NCBI RefSeq assembly: GCF_033807535.1
Contig: NZ_CP136856.1
Location: 863,001-927,000, forward strand
Direction of reading: 5' to 3'
Origin: Oceanisphaera sp. IT1-181
Lineage (GTDB): Bacteria; Pseudomonadota; Gammaproteobacteria; Enterobacterales; Aeromonadaceae
DNA: 64,000 bases
Below the pieces are notes generated by a model. The model saw only the letters and a program-made list of their open reading frames with translations. It was not told the DNA's origin and searched no databases. Positions 52,461-60,578 of the stretch are shown in pieces; the first letter of the stretch is position 1; each line of letters begins with the position of its first letter. Made by a program: the position numbers and the translations under genes.

Positions 52461-53402
52461 ATGACTGAAAAATTACAAAAAGTGCTAGCGCGAGCCGGTA
52501 AAGGCTCACGCCGTGAAATTGAAGCGCTGATCAGCCAAGGACGAGTGAGTGTCGATGGTAAGGTGGCCACTTTAGGTGACCGCGTCACGGGTAAAGAGCA
52601 AATTCGCTTAGACGGCCATCAGGTAGAAACTCAGTCTGAAGCAGATGTGCTGTGCCGCGTATTGATGTATCACAAGCCAGAAGGCGAGATGAGCACCCGT
52701 AAAGACCCCGAAGGCCGGCCAACGGTATTTGATCGTCTGCCTAAATTACAGGGTGCGCGTTGGATATCCGTGGGCCGTTTGGACGTGAATACCTCAGGTT
52801 TATTGCTGTTTACCACAGACGGTGAATTAGCCAACCGCCTGATGCACCCCCGCCACGAAATAGACCGCGAATATGCGGTACGCGTATTTGGTGAAGTGGA
52901 TGAAGCCATGCTGCAGCGCTTGCGCAAAGGCGTCATGCTGGAAGATGGCATGGGTAAATTCGACACCCTCAAGTACAGCGGTGGCGAGGGCATGAACAAC
53001 TGGTTTCATGTGACGCTAAAAGAAGGCCGTAACCGCGAAGTGCGCCGCTTGTGGGAATCCCAAGAGATGCAGGTAAGCCGTTTGATCCGCGTACGTTACG
53101 GCAAGATTGAGTTGCCACGCAACGTGCCGCGCGGTGGCTGGATAGAAATGCCGTTAGACCAATTAAACTACTTGCGTAGCGAAGTGGGTTTAACGCCAGA
53201 GTCGGAAAGTAAAGTCGATGTGGATGCGCCTAAGCGTTACAAGCAAGTGGCACAAATTCGCAAGGCCGTACGCCGTCACAACTCCCGCACTAACAGCGGT
53301 GGCACCGGTGCCGGAGCGGGTGCCAGTACTGGCACTGGCCTGAAGAAAAAGCCCACCAGCCGCGCCCGTAATCCGCGCCAAAAGCAAAAGACACGGATTT
53401 AG
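52461..53402 (+). CDS. rluB: 23S rRNA pseudouridine(2605) synthase RluB
   Basis: A 313-residue protein. ATG 52461 (MTEKLQKVLARAG) matches E. coli RluB; GTG 52452 is possible. The S4 RNA-binding domain (residues 3-50) is followed by the RsuA/RluB catalytic domain with Asp108 in GRLDVNTSGLLLFT. It modifies U2605 in 23S rRNA. The tail from about 255 is basic, with a Gly/Thr/Ala-rich spacer (GGTGAGAGASTGTG) and KKKPTSRARNPRQKQKTRI end, and is probably disordered. Strong terminator follows. Confidence 0.95.
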   Translation: MTEKLQKVLARAGKGSRREIEALISQGRVSVDGKVATLGDRVTGKEQIRLDGHQVETQSEADVLCRVLMYHKPEGEMSTRKDPEGRPTVFDRLPKLQGARWISVGRLDVNTSGLLLFTTDGELANRLMHPRHEIDREYAVRVFGEVDEAMLQRLRKGVMLEDGMGKFDTLKYSGGEGMNNWFHVTLKEGRNREVRRLWESQEMQVSRLIRVRYGKIELPRNVPRGGWIEMPLDQLNYLRSEVGLTPESESKVDVDAPKRYKQVAQIRKAVRRHNSRTNSGGTGAGAGASTGTGLKKKPTSRARNPRQKQKTRI

Positions 53403-53462
53403 AAATAGCTTTAAGCGGTACGCCTTACGCTGTACGTTTAAAAAACAGTACCTAGCTAAATA

Positions 53463-53500
53463 AAAAGCACTGAGCCTGAAAAAGGCTCGGTGCTTTTTTT
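53463..53500 (+). terminator. Terminator of rnm-yciO-rluB
   Basis: AAAAAGCACTGAGCCT, loop, AGGCTCGGTGCTTTTTTT (one G-T pair). It begins about 60 bases after the rluB stop. Confidence 0.9.
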
Positions 53501-53533
53501 ATGTATTAAAGCGCAGGGCGAAATACTGCGGTT

Positions 53534-53640
53534 ACGTCATGCTGATACTGAATCAAGTTCAGCATGACGTAGCCGGTATGACGGTTAAGTGCGCTGTAGC
53601 CTGTCCTTAAGCCGTCATCCTGATGCCCATCAGGATCTCG
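53534..53640 (+). repeat. Repeat family A, diverged copy
   Basis: ACGTCATGCTGA-x-TCAGCATGACGT palindrome, AGCCGGTATGACGG and a second CCGTCATCCTGATG-CATCAGGATCTCG palindrome lie together within about 105 bases. Confidence 0.7.
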
Positions 53641-53737
53641 TTTAAGTTTTGATAATCCGAAGTCATACCAATCTAATTAAAAATATGACCTATCTCGTAA
53701 TTTCGGTGAAGAGGACTTCAGCACAGTTTTTTACCTT

Positions 53738-53936
53738 GTAGCCGTCAACTTGTTCGACGGGCCAGCTTCGCTGGCTGTTTTAAAACATAAAACCGTGGCG
53801 AAGTCCTCTTTATTAAAGAGACGGCCACACTACAAAAGACAGATGCTGTGTAGCCGTCCGGCTCTTCGGTGAAGAGGGCTTCGACGGTCTTGCTAAGCTG
53901 GATGATATGATCTGTTAGATTTCCAGAATGGTATAA
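53738..53936 (+). repeat. Repeat family B, longest copy
   Basis: Opens with GTAGCCGTCAACTTGTTCGA and GCCAGCTTCGCTGGCT, parts shared with 13803, then the 160-base core shared with 42946-43110. It appears to be the fullest form of the repeat in this window. Confidence 0.85.
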
Positions 53937-53960
53937 GACAGCAAGCAGCACCAAGAAAAA

Positions 53961-53985
53961 CACCCAGCCTAGGCTGGGTGTGGGA
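53961..53985 (-). terminator. Possible terminator beyond the amidoligase operon
   Basis: CACCCAGCCT and AGGCTGGGTG form a perfect 10-bp stem without loop bases at 53961-53980. On the reverse strand it is followed by TTTTTC. It lies about 25 bases past the stop at 54009. Confidence 0.8.
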
Positions 53986-54008
53986 TCTTATTTTTCTAGC
54001 TTCTCGCT

Positions 54009-55028
54009 TTATTCCGGCATCGGCGGTTCGGTTTTCATGGAAAGCTGAACTTCGGCGGCAAATTCGCGGCGTGAGAAGCGTACTCGCTCTTCCGGACTAA
54101 AAGTTGCGTAGCGGCCGAGCTTTTCCACTTTACGAAGCCTAGGCACTAAGCCGGCGCCATTGGCAGTTTGAATGGCCAATCCTGGGCGGGCGTTTAGCTC
54201 CAGCAACATGGGGCCTTTAAACTTGTCCAATACCATGTCGGTGCCAATATAGCCTAAACCCGACATCTCGTAGCAAGAGGAAGATAAGCTCAAAATTAGC
54301 TCCCAGTTGGGTACCTTCAGCTCCAGCAAGTCACGGCCGGTATCCGGATGGTAACGAATCGGCAGGTTATGCTGCACGGCGCGAATTGCCTTGCCAGAAT
54401 TAATGTCCAGCCCCACGCCCACCGCACCTTGGTGCAAGTTGGCTTTGCCATCTGAAGCTTCGGTAGACAAGCGCATCATGGCCATTACCGGAAAACCTTT
54501 AAACACGATCACGCGGGTGTCGGGTACGCCTTCATAAGAGAAGCCATCAAACACATCATCAAAGTTGATGAGCGCTTCGATTAGCGCCACATCGGGCTTG
54601 CCGCCTAAGGAAAACAGGCCAGCCAAGATGTTAGACACATGGCGTTCTAAGTCGTTGATGCTCTCTGCTTTGCCACTGGGCTTAAGGAAGTGTTGACCGT
54701 CTTGGCTGACGATCACCACTATGCCTTTACCGCCTGAGCCTTTGGCGGGCTTAATACAAAAGCCCGGCCAGTCTTTGATCTTATCGAGCAGGCTTGAGAC
54801 CTGATGCTGAAACTCAATCACGCCAATCAAGTCCGGCACCGTGACGCCTGCATCTAGCGCGATGCGTTTGGTTTCCAGCTTATCGTCCACCAGCGGATAT
54901 AAACGGCGCGGATTATAACGGCTGATATAAGAAATATTGCGCTGGTTCATGCCCATAATGCCCATGTCACCCAGCGCAAACGGAGACGCGTATTGTGCTA
55001 ACCAGCGTTTAATCATGCTTTTTACCAT
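54009..55028 (-). CDS. RimK-like ATP-grasp amidoligase (alpha-L-glutamate ligase-like)
   Basis: A 339-residue ATP-grasp enzyme. The phosphate loop is KPAKGSGGKGIVVI; GFSYEGVPDTRVIVFKGFPVMAMMR and LELNARPGLAIQTANGAGL carry the Mg-binding Glu/Asn residues. Such ligases add amino acids (often Glu) to peptides or proteins. Comparative genomics has described a conserved set of this ligase with an inactive transglutaminase membrane protein and a retropepsin-like protease; all three are here. The target is unknown. Its start overlaps the upstream gene by 20 bases. Confidence 0.9.
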   Translation of the reverse strand: MVKSMIKRWLAQYASPFALGDMGIMGMNQRNISYISRYNPRRLYPLVDDKLETKRIALDAGVTVPDLIGVIEFQHQVSSLLDKIKDWPGFCIKPAKGSGGKGIVVIVSQDGQHFLKPSGKAESINDLERHVSNILAGLFSLGGKPDVALIEALINFDDVFDGFSYEGVPDTRVIVFKGFPVMAMMRLSTEASDGKANLHQGAVGVGLDINSGKAIRAVQHNLPIRYHPDTGRDLLELKVPNWELILSLSSSCYEMSGLGYIGTDMVLDKFKGPMLLELNARPGLAIQTANGAGLVPRLRKVEKLGRYATFSPEERVRFSRREFAAEVQLSMKTEPPMPE

Positions 55029-56550
55029 CGGTTTTACTATCGGTATTGTATTCGTCTACCAAAGGCTTAAAACGCTTGAGCTCGGTTAGACGATAACCGG
55101 TGTAGTTACCCAATAGCAGCACTACCGCCATTACGATCAGCTGCAGTCCTAAGAAGTTAAAGGTGATGTGGCGAACCACTTCGCTGTTCATGGCCAAAAA
55201 CGCCACCACTGCCACCATCAAGGAGCCACCGCCTTGCTTCACCACTTCTTTAGGACCTTCTTCTTCCCACAGAATCGACATGCGCTCTATGGTCCAAGCC
55301 AAAATAATCATCGGGAAGAAGGTGATCTTCATGCCCTCGGTCAAGCCGAGTTGATAGGCAATAATGCTAAAGAAGCCAATAATGCCGATTACCATGATGA
55401 TCACCGCCGATATTCGCGCCACCAATAGCAGGTTTAAGTGCGACAGGTAAGAGCGCAAAATTAAGCCGGTGCCCACTATTATTAAGAAACCCACCAAGCC
55501 GGTAATCAAGCTGGTTTGAATAAAGGCCATGGCGATCAATACCGGCATAAAAGTACCGGAGGTTTTGATGCCGATAATGATGCGCAAAAACACCACCACT
55601 AACACGCCAATCGGCACCAGCAAGATACCTTTAAATAGCGCCTGTTCTTCTAGCGGCAAGTTATACAGCGACACGTTAATCCAGTGAGGCTGGTCAAACT
55701 TTTTCGCCAGCGCCACGTTCACCGGTTGCTCTTGCTCGATCATGGTAAAGGTGACGCGGGAATTGCTGCCGCCCACTAAATCCAGCACCGGAGAAGAATT
55801 ATATTCCCACATTAAAAGCTGTTCTTGATTACCTTGCTCACCGGTGTCCGGATTAAAAATCTCGTACTCCTTGCCCTCATAGACCTGTACTAGGTTAACG
55901 AGTGGCTGGCGGCGGCGGCCATCTTCTAACTGCAAGCCTTGTAACAGACGGGCGGGCACGGCGGCTCTGTGCAGCATTTCAATGAGCAAAGGAGCTGGCG
56001 ACTGATATTGCGCCAATAACTCGGCATTTTGACTGCTGTTCTTTAGCTCTTTCAGCAGCTCGCGGGCCAGCGTTAAGCCGTCGGCTGAGCGTTCTTCTGC
56101 TTGAGTCAGCACCTGATCCATGGCCGTGGCGTAGGGCTCGGGCACTTCGGTCTGGGCAATGCGCGGTATCTCGGTAGACAAAGGTGCCTTGGCGAACGGG
56201 TCGTGCATCATGTCGACTTTGTAGTACAGCTCTTGGGGGCCAGACGCATTGCGAATGCTCCACTCAGCACGGCTGCCGCCTTTAGCTTCGACAAACGCTA
56301 AGCCGTAGCCTGGCGAGGCCGCTGACTCGTTCATCAGGGTAAAGCCGGGCTGGCTACCGGGAATGGCCAATGAGGCTTTGACCGGTTTGCCTTTGGCTTC
56401 AAATTCGACCTTGGCTTCAATGGACCAAATTTGGCGTTTTTCGCCCGGCAACCAAGGCACTTCGTAGACGAAGTGGCGCTGTAACATTAACGCAAAGCCG
56501 ATCAAAAACAGCGCGGCCACAATGATATAAAAGGGTTTACGAGAATACAT
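55009..56550 (-). CDS. Inactive transglutaminase-like protein with multi-helix membrane domain
   Basis: A 513-residue inner-membrane protein. Helix 1 (residues 7-23) is an anchor. Residues 30-270 are the periplasmic transglutaminase-like domain (AAVPARLLQGLQLEDGRR marks the usual active-site surroundings, with the catalytic Cys absent). About seven helices fill 300-490 (LLVPIGVLVVVFLRIIIGIKTSGTFMPVLIAMAF and following). This family always pairs with the RimK-like ligase downstream and is thought to bind, not cleave, the substrate. It lies four bases after the protease gene. Confidence 0.88.
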   Translation of the reverse strand: MYSRKPFYIIVAALFLIGFALMLQRHFVYEVPWLPGEKRQIWSIEAKVEFEAKGKPVKASLAIPGSQPGFTLMNESAASPGYGLAFVEAKGGSRAEWSIRNASGPQELYYKVDMMHDPFAKAPLSTEIPRIAQTEVPEPYATAMDQVLTQAEERSADGLTLARELLKELKNSSQNAELLAQYQSPAPLLIEMLHRAAVPARLLQGLQLEDGRRRQPLVNLVQVYEGKEYEIFNPDTGEQGNQEQLLMWEYNSSPVLDLVGGSNSRVTFTMIEQEQPVNVALAKKFDQPHWINVSLYNLPLEEQALFKGILLVPIGVLVVVFLRIIIGIKTSGTFMPVLIAMAFIQTSLITGLVGFLIIVGTGLILRSYLSHLNLLLVARISAVIIMVIGIIGFFSIIAYQLGLTEGMKITFFPMIILAWTIERMSILWEEEGPKEVVKQGGGSLMVAVVAFLAMNSEVVRHITFNFLGLQLIVMAVVLLLGNYTGYRLTELKRFKPLVDEYNTDSKTDGKKHD

Positions 56551-56554
56551 TTAC

Positions 56555-57325
56555 TTACTCGCTTGTAGCAGGAGTGGGGCGCTTAGGTTTGCCTTGGACG
56601 TTTTGACGGGCAATATCAACCACGGCGATGTCTTTTAAAAACTCACGGCCCAGCAGCACTGAATAGGTCATCTGGCTACGATCAGTCAGGGTAAATTCAG
56701 TTTTTTCCGCCAATCGACCCAAGCGCATGGTGAGCTCGACCACAGGGCGACGCTCTATGTCTTCGGCAGACGCTTGACGAATACGCACATAACGCACTAA
56801 GCGGGTCTCAACCTGTAGCTTTTCATCCACGCCTTCGTGCGCCATGTTAAAGCTCACCCAAGGTTTGCCATCGCGCTCGAACACCGTAATGTCTTGCGCA
56901 CTTAATGATGAGGTGGTGGCACCGGTATCGATACGGGCCGCGAAGCTGTCGTTAACTATGTCTAACCACACTTGTTCGGTTTCACCGACCACCAGTTTGC
57001 CGTCTGTGGTTTCGTTTTTCGTTACTTCAGTGGTTTTGGTGGGTGTCGCGACCGGTTGCGGCGCGATCACGGGGCGATTGATCTGCTTTTTCAAGTTTCT
57101 AATATCCTGTTGCAATGCCGCCATAAAAGCATGGTGATTATTGCTCAGTTGCTGATTTTGCTCTGACATAGTGCCCAGCAGTCGGGTTTCTAGACCGGAC
57201 AGACTAGCACTGAGCTCAGGCTCGGTTATAGGTTGAGGCTGGGGCAGCGCGTCCATCGGTGACGTCTGGCTAACACAAGCGGTTAGCAACAAGGGGAGGA
57301 ACAGTGATGTCGCAACTTTAGTCAT
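56555..57325 (-). CDS. Retropepsin-like lipoprotein protease (ATP-dependent zinc protease family)
   Basis: A 256-residue protein. ATG 57325 (MTKVATSLFLPLLLTAC) gives a lipoprotein signal with lipobox LTAC and lipidated Cys17; the frame is open 11 codons upstream inside cmoB. A helical linker of about 95 residues leads to the aspartyl-protease-like domain, with catalytic-type DTGATTSSL (Asp133) and the YSVLLGREFLKDIAVVD end (PF05618 type). First gene of the amidoligase cluster. Its start overlaps the cmoB stop by eight bases, so it may be co-transcribed with the cmo genes. Confidence 0.88.
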   Translation of the reverse strand: MTKVATSLFLPLLLTACVSQTSPMDALPQPQPITEPELSASLSGLETRLLGTMSEQNQQLSNNHHAFMAALQQDIRNLKKQINRPVIAPQPVATPTKTTEVTKNETTDGKLVVGETEQVWLDIVNDSFAARIDTGATTSSLSAQDITVFERDGKPWVSFNMAHEGVDEKLQVETRLVRYVRIRQASAEDIERRPVVELTMRLGRLAEKTEFTLTDRSQMTYSVLLGREFLKDIAVVDIARQNVQGKPKRPTPATSE

Positions 57326-58328
57326 ATTGTGCCTCTTGTTGATGGTTTTGTGGGTCAACCGGTTTATTGGCGATAATAATCGTCCGAAGAGGTGCCGGAT
57401 AACCCTCTATGGTTTTACTTGCGTCCGTTGGATCTAAAAAGTCCGCAAGTGATTCGTTACGCATCCATTCGGTGCGTCTTTGTTCGTCTAGGCTGGTGGT
57501 ACTTTCATCCACCACCCGGATATTTTCAAATCCACACTTTTGTAACCATCCCACTAGGGCGGCGGAGCTGGGAATAAACCAGACATTGCGCATTTTTGCG
57601 TAACGCTCGCCCGGCACCAGCACTTGGTTGGCGTCTCCGTCAATGACTAGCGTTTCTAACACCAATTCGCCGCCATCGCACAACTGCGCTTTTAATTGCA
57701 GCAAATGCTCGATAGGTGAGCGTCTGTGATAGAGCACGCCCATAGAAAACACAGTATCGAAAGCCCGCAGCTCTGGAAGCTCTTCTATACCTAAGGGCAA
57801 TACTTGAATGCCTTTGTAGTCATTGGTGAAATGCTTAACGGCTTCAAACTGGCATAAAAACAGCGCTGAAGGATCTATGCCTACCGCCATCTTGGCGCCG
57901 GCACCGCGCATGCGCCATAAGTGATAACCGCTGCCACAGCCTACATCTAGCACATAGCGATGTTTAAGCGGGCTAATGTGCGGCAGTACTCGATCCCATT
58001 TCCAATCGGAACGCCATTCGGTATCTATGTGCACGCCGTGGATTTCAAACGGGCCTTTACGCCACGGATGAAACTGATCTAACAGGCTGTTGATCTTTTT
58101 TTGTTCGCCTAAGCTTATCTCGCCGGGGCGTCCGATGCTGACGCTATCAGTTAATTCTATGCGGTCAGTGTCGATATGCGGCAGTTTATACAGTGCGCGC
58201 ACCCAGCGGGCCAGATCGCCATGCAGATTATTTTTTTGCCAAGCATGCAATTGCGCCGGCAAGCAATGCAGCCAGTGTTGTAGCCGACACTTGGCAATTT
58301 GCTGGTAAAAACTACTAAAATCAATCAT
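57318..58328 (-). CDS. cmoB: tRNA U34 carboxymethyltransferase CmoB
   Basis: A 336-residue enzyme (E. coli 323) that transfers carboxymethyl from carboxy-SAM to 5-hydroxyuridine at tRNA position 34, forming cmo5U. The Rossmann motif VLDVGCGSGYHLWRM is intact, with VGIDPSALFLCQF, FSMGVLYHRRSP and LVLETLVIDG. The N-terminal helical part (FYQQIAKCRLQHWLHCLP) is characteristic. It follows cmoA with about 100 bases of tandem repeats between them. Confidence 0.95.
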   Translation of the reverse strand: MIDFSSFYQQIAKCRLQHWLHCLPAQLHAWQKNNLHGDLARWVRALYKLPHIDTDRIELTDSVSIGRPGEISLGEQKKINSLLDQFHPWRKGPFEIHGVHIDTEWRSDWKWDRVLPHISPLKHRYVLDVGCGSGYHLWRMRGAGAKMAVGIDPSALFLCQFEAVKHFTNDYKGIQVLPLGIEELPELRAFDTVFSMGVLYHRRSPIEHLLQLKAQLCDGGELVLETLVIDGDANQVLVPGERYAKMRNVWFIPSSAALVGWLQKCGFENIRVVDESTTSLDEQRRTEWMRNESLADFLDPTDASKTIEGYPAPLRTIIIANKPVDPQNHQQEAQYD

Positions 58329-58358
58329 TTAATAAAAATCCATTACTTGGCCGCGCGC

Positions 58359-58448
58359 TATTTAATGGCGACCTTTTACTTAACCGCGACCCGATACTTA
58401 ATGGCAACCTGTTACTTAATCGCAACCCATTATTTAATGGCGACCATG
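58359..58448 (-). repeat. 18-bp tandem repeat, five units, overlapping the end of cmoA
   Basis: Units TAYTTAAYSGCRACCxxx at 58359, 58377, 58395, 58413 and 58431. The last unit includes the final cmoA codons (MVAIK, stop). On the coding strand each unit reads GGTYGC-x3-TAA-RTA, so the cmoA end with its stop codon appears to have been duplicated four times into the cmoA-cmoB gap. Confidence 0.9.
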
Positions 58449-59158
58449 GAGCCAAAATTAAAACACTGAAACCACATGTCCACATGACTAAAACCAACCC
58501 GGGCCAATCTGGCTTTATGTTGCTCTGGAGTGTCTGGGCGCAAGACGTTTTCTAATGCGGTGCGCTTTTGACTGACTTCCAGCTCGCTATAGCCATTGGC
58601 GCGTTTAAAGTCGTGGTGCAAATCAATCAATAGCTCGTTCACAGTGTCATTAGCGCTGATAAACTTTTCACTTAAAATAAGCACGCCGCCTGGGTTTAAG
58701 CCCAGATAAATACGACTTAATAAGGCTTCCCGCTTATCTGGGTCAATAAATTGCAGCGTAAAGTTCAGCACCACGATAGATGCGTTCTCAATGGCTATCT
58801 CGCAAATGTCCGCTTCAGTCAGCTCAACTACAGCCTCAGATTTAAACGATGCCAAATGACTGGCCGCACGCTCTAACATGGCCGGTGAATTATCTACCGC
58901 CACTATGGTGCAGCCAGGCTGGGACAAATTACGGCGCATTTCTTGAGTGGCCGCACCGAGCGAACAACCTAAGTCATACAGCTGGGTGTGTGGCTGGGCG
59001 AAGCGGGCGGTCATCATGCCGATGGCGGCAATAATATTGGAATAACCCGGCACCGAGCGCTTAATCATGTCGGGAAAAACCTCGGCCACTTTTTGGTCGA
59101 AGTTAAAGTCGCCAAGCTCGGCGATAGGGGTGGCGAAGATGTGATCTTTTGCTTGCAT
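58430..59158 (-). CDS. cmoA: Carboxy-S-adenosyl-L-methionine synthase CmoA
   Basis: A 242-residue enzyme (E. coli 247) that converts SAM and prephenate to carboxy-SAM for CmoB. ATG 59158 (MQAKDHIFATPIAELGDFNFD) is the conserved start; FDQKVAEVFPDMIKRSVPGY, LYDLGCSLGAATQEMRR and LNFTLQFIDPDKR are diagnostic. The gene pair cmoA-cmoB with the nearby yecE and aspS follows the E. coli order. Confidence 0.96.
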   Translation of the reverse strand: MQAKDHIFATPIAELGDFNFDQKVAEVFPDMIKRSVPGYSNIIAAIGMMTARFAQPHTQLYDLGCSLGAATQEMRRNLSQPGCTIVAVDNSPAMLERAASHLASFKSEAVVELTEADICEIAIENASIVVLNFTLQFIDPDKREALLSRIYLGLNPGGVLILSEKFISANDTVNELLIDLHHDFKRANGYSELEVSQKRTALENVLRPDTPEQHKARLARVGFSHVDMWFQCFNFGSMVAIK

Positions 59159-59307
59159 AACTAACGAATAATAACCTGTGTTGTACGCCAGCACTTAGCT
59201 GACACAATGGTCGCCATTGTAAAAGAAGCAACTGCAGGCGACAAACTAATTAACTGTTCACAGCAAAGAGCACTAAGCGCCAAGCGAAACACTGACCTAG
59301 CCCTTTG

Positions 59308-59390
59308 CCGTCATCCTGACGTACGTCAGGATGACGTTTTTGTTTTAAACCTAGTGCGAGATACTGGGGCGAGCCCGTAAGACGGCATAG
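59308..59390 (+). repeat. Repeat family A, single copy
   Basis: CGTCATCCTGAC-GTAC-GTCAGGATGACG (59309-59336) is a perfect 28-bp palindrome, followed by CTAGTGCGAGATACTGGGGC and GAGCCCGTAAGACGGC, in the same order as in the 29115 array. Confidence 0.85.
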
Positions 59391-59442
59391 GGAAAGGGCG
59401 GCGTTTTTTAACTTATAGCTTAAATCTGACGCCTCCCATGTC

Positions 59443-60288
59443 CTAAAACAATAGCCCCTGTGGGCTTGGGGCGAGTCCAGGAAAGTCGGGCAGGGGATGG
59501 TGCAGTGCTGCGGCAATCTCTGCCGCCAATATGGGCGCCAACTGATTATCGGCGGTGTGCACAAATAAATACACCGACTTGCCCTCAGTTAACCAGCCTT
59601 GAATGCGTGGCAGCCAAGCTTGCCAAAAACGGTGATTATACTCGGGCTGTGGATGACCAATAAAGCGGATCACCGGAGCTTGCCCCGTACTAATAATATG
59701 CACCGGTACTTGGGGCTTCTTTTGCTGGGCGTCGGCTAATGTCGGTGTCGTCGGTGGGCAAGAGAACACGGGGCGTGAGTCCATAATAATGCGATTGGCA
59801 TTATATTCGAGTAATAAACGATTGAGCATGCGCTCCGCTTCACCCTTAGCAAAAAATGCCGGATGCCTAACCTCAACGCCGTATTGCAGATCTTGAGGCA
59901 GGGCGTTTAATAAGTGGGCAAGGCCATTGAGCTGTTCAGGCCCACAGGCGGCGGGCAATTGCAGCATTAGCATGCCGAGCTTATCGCGCAGTGGCGCTAG
60001 CTGTTCAATAAACGACAAAGCGATCGGTACATTATCGATCAACTGCCCTTGATGACTAACGCTAGCCGGAAATTTAAAGGTAAAGCGAAAATCATCCGGC
60101 GTTTGGCTGGCCCAGCGCACCAAGCTATGGGTATCCGGCACCCCATAAAAGCTGGTATTGCCTTCTACGGAATTAAACACTTGAGCGTAATCCAATAAAT
60201 GCTCGGTACTTTTCAGGTTCTTACTCAGCAGTTGGCCAGGCCAAGCCGGATGCGACCACTGACTCAAACCAATATATAACGACGACAT
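59443..60288 (-). CDS. yecE: DUF72 family protein (YecE-like)
   Basis: A 281-residue TIM-barrel protein. ATG 60288 (MSSLYIGLSQWSHPAWPG) matches the family start; upstream codons are non-homologous. EGNTSFYGVPDTHSLVRWASQTPDDFRFTFKFP, LQYGVEVRHPAFF and VPVHIISTGQAPVIRFIGHP are characteristic. Function unknown, though sometimes linked with tRNA or nucleic-acid metabolism through neighbours. In E. coli yecE lies between aspS and cmoA, the same neighbourhood as here. Confidence 0.9.
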   Translation of the reverse strand: MSSLYIGLSQWSHPAWPGQLLSKNLKSTEHLLDYAQVFNSVEGNTSFYGVPDTHSLVRWASQTPDDFRFTFKFPASVSHQGQLIDNVPIALSFIEQLAPLRDKLGMLMLQLPAACGPEQLNGLAHLLNALPQDLQYGVEVRHPAFFAKGEAERMLNRLLLEYNANRIIMDSRPVFSCPPTTPTLADAQQKKPQVPVHIISTGQAPVIRFIGHPQPEYNHRFWQAWLPRIQGWLTEGKSVYLFVHTADNQLAPILAAEIAAALHHPLPDFPGLAPSPQGLLF

Positions 60289-60578
60289 AAAGATCCTTAC
60301 AAAAGCGCCAAGCACCAAGCTACAGATTAACAACAACTAACACTAAAAATACCAAGCCCTGATCTTAGCTCTTACCATTAATAAATAAGCTCTGTTCACT
60401 TGTCGCCAGTGAACTGCTTCCGTGCGTTCCTGTGCGTTACGTGGCAAAAATAAGGAACTGTCATTGGTTCATCCTTAGCTCGGCGCTGGGCGCTGTATTT
60501 CGAGAGCATCACATAAACACCTGATGAGTGCTACTATGGGCAGCCATTTTACAGCCAGCAGCAGTCTTGAATAACGCC

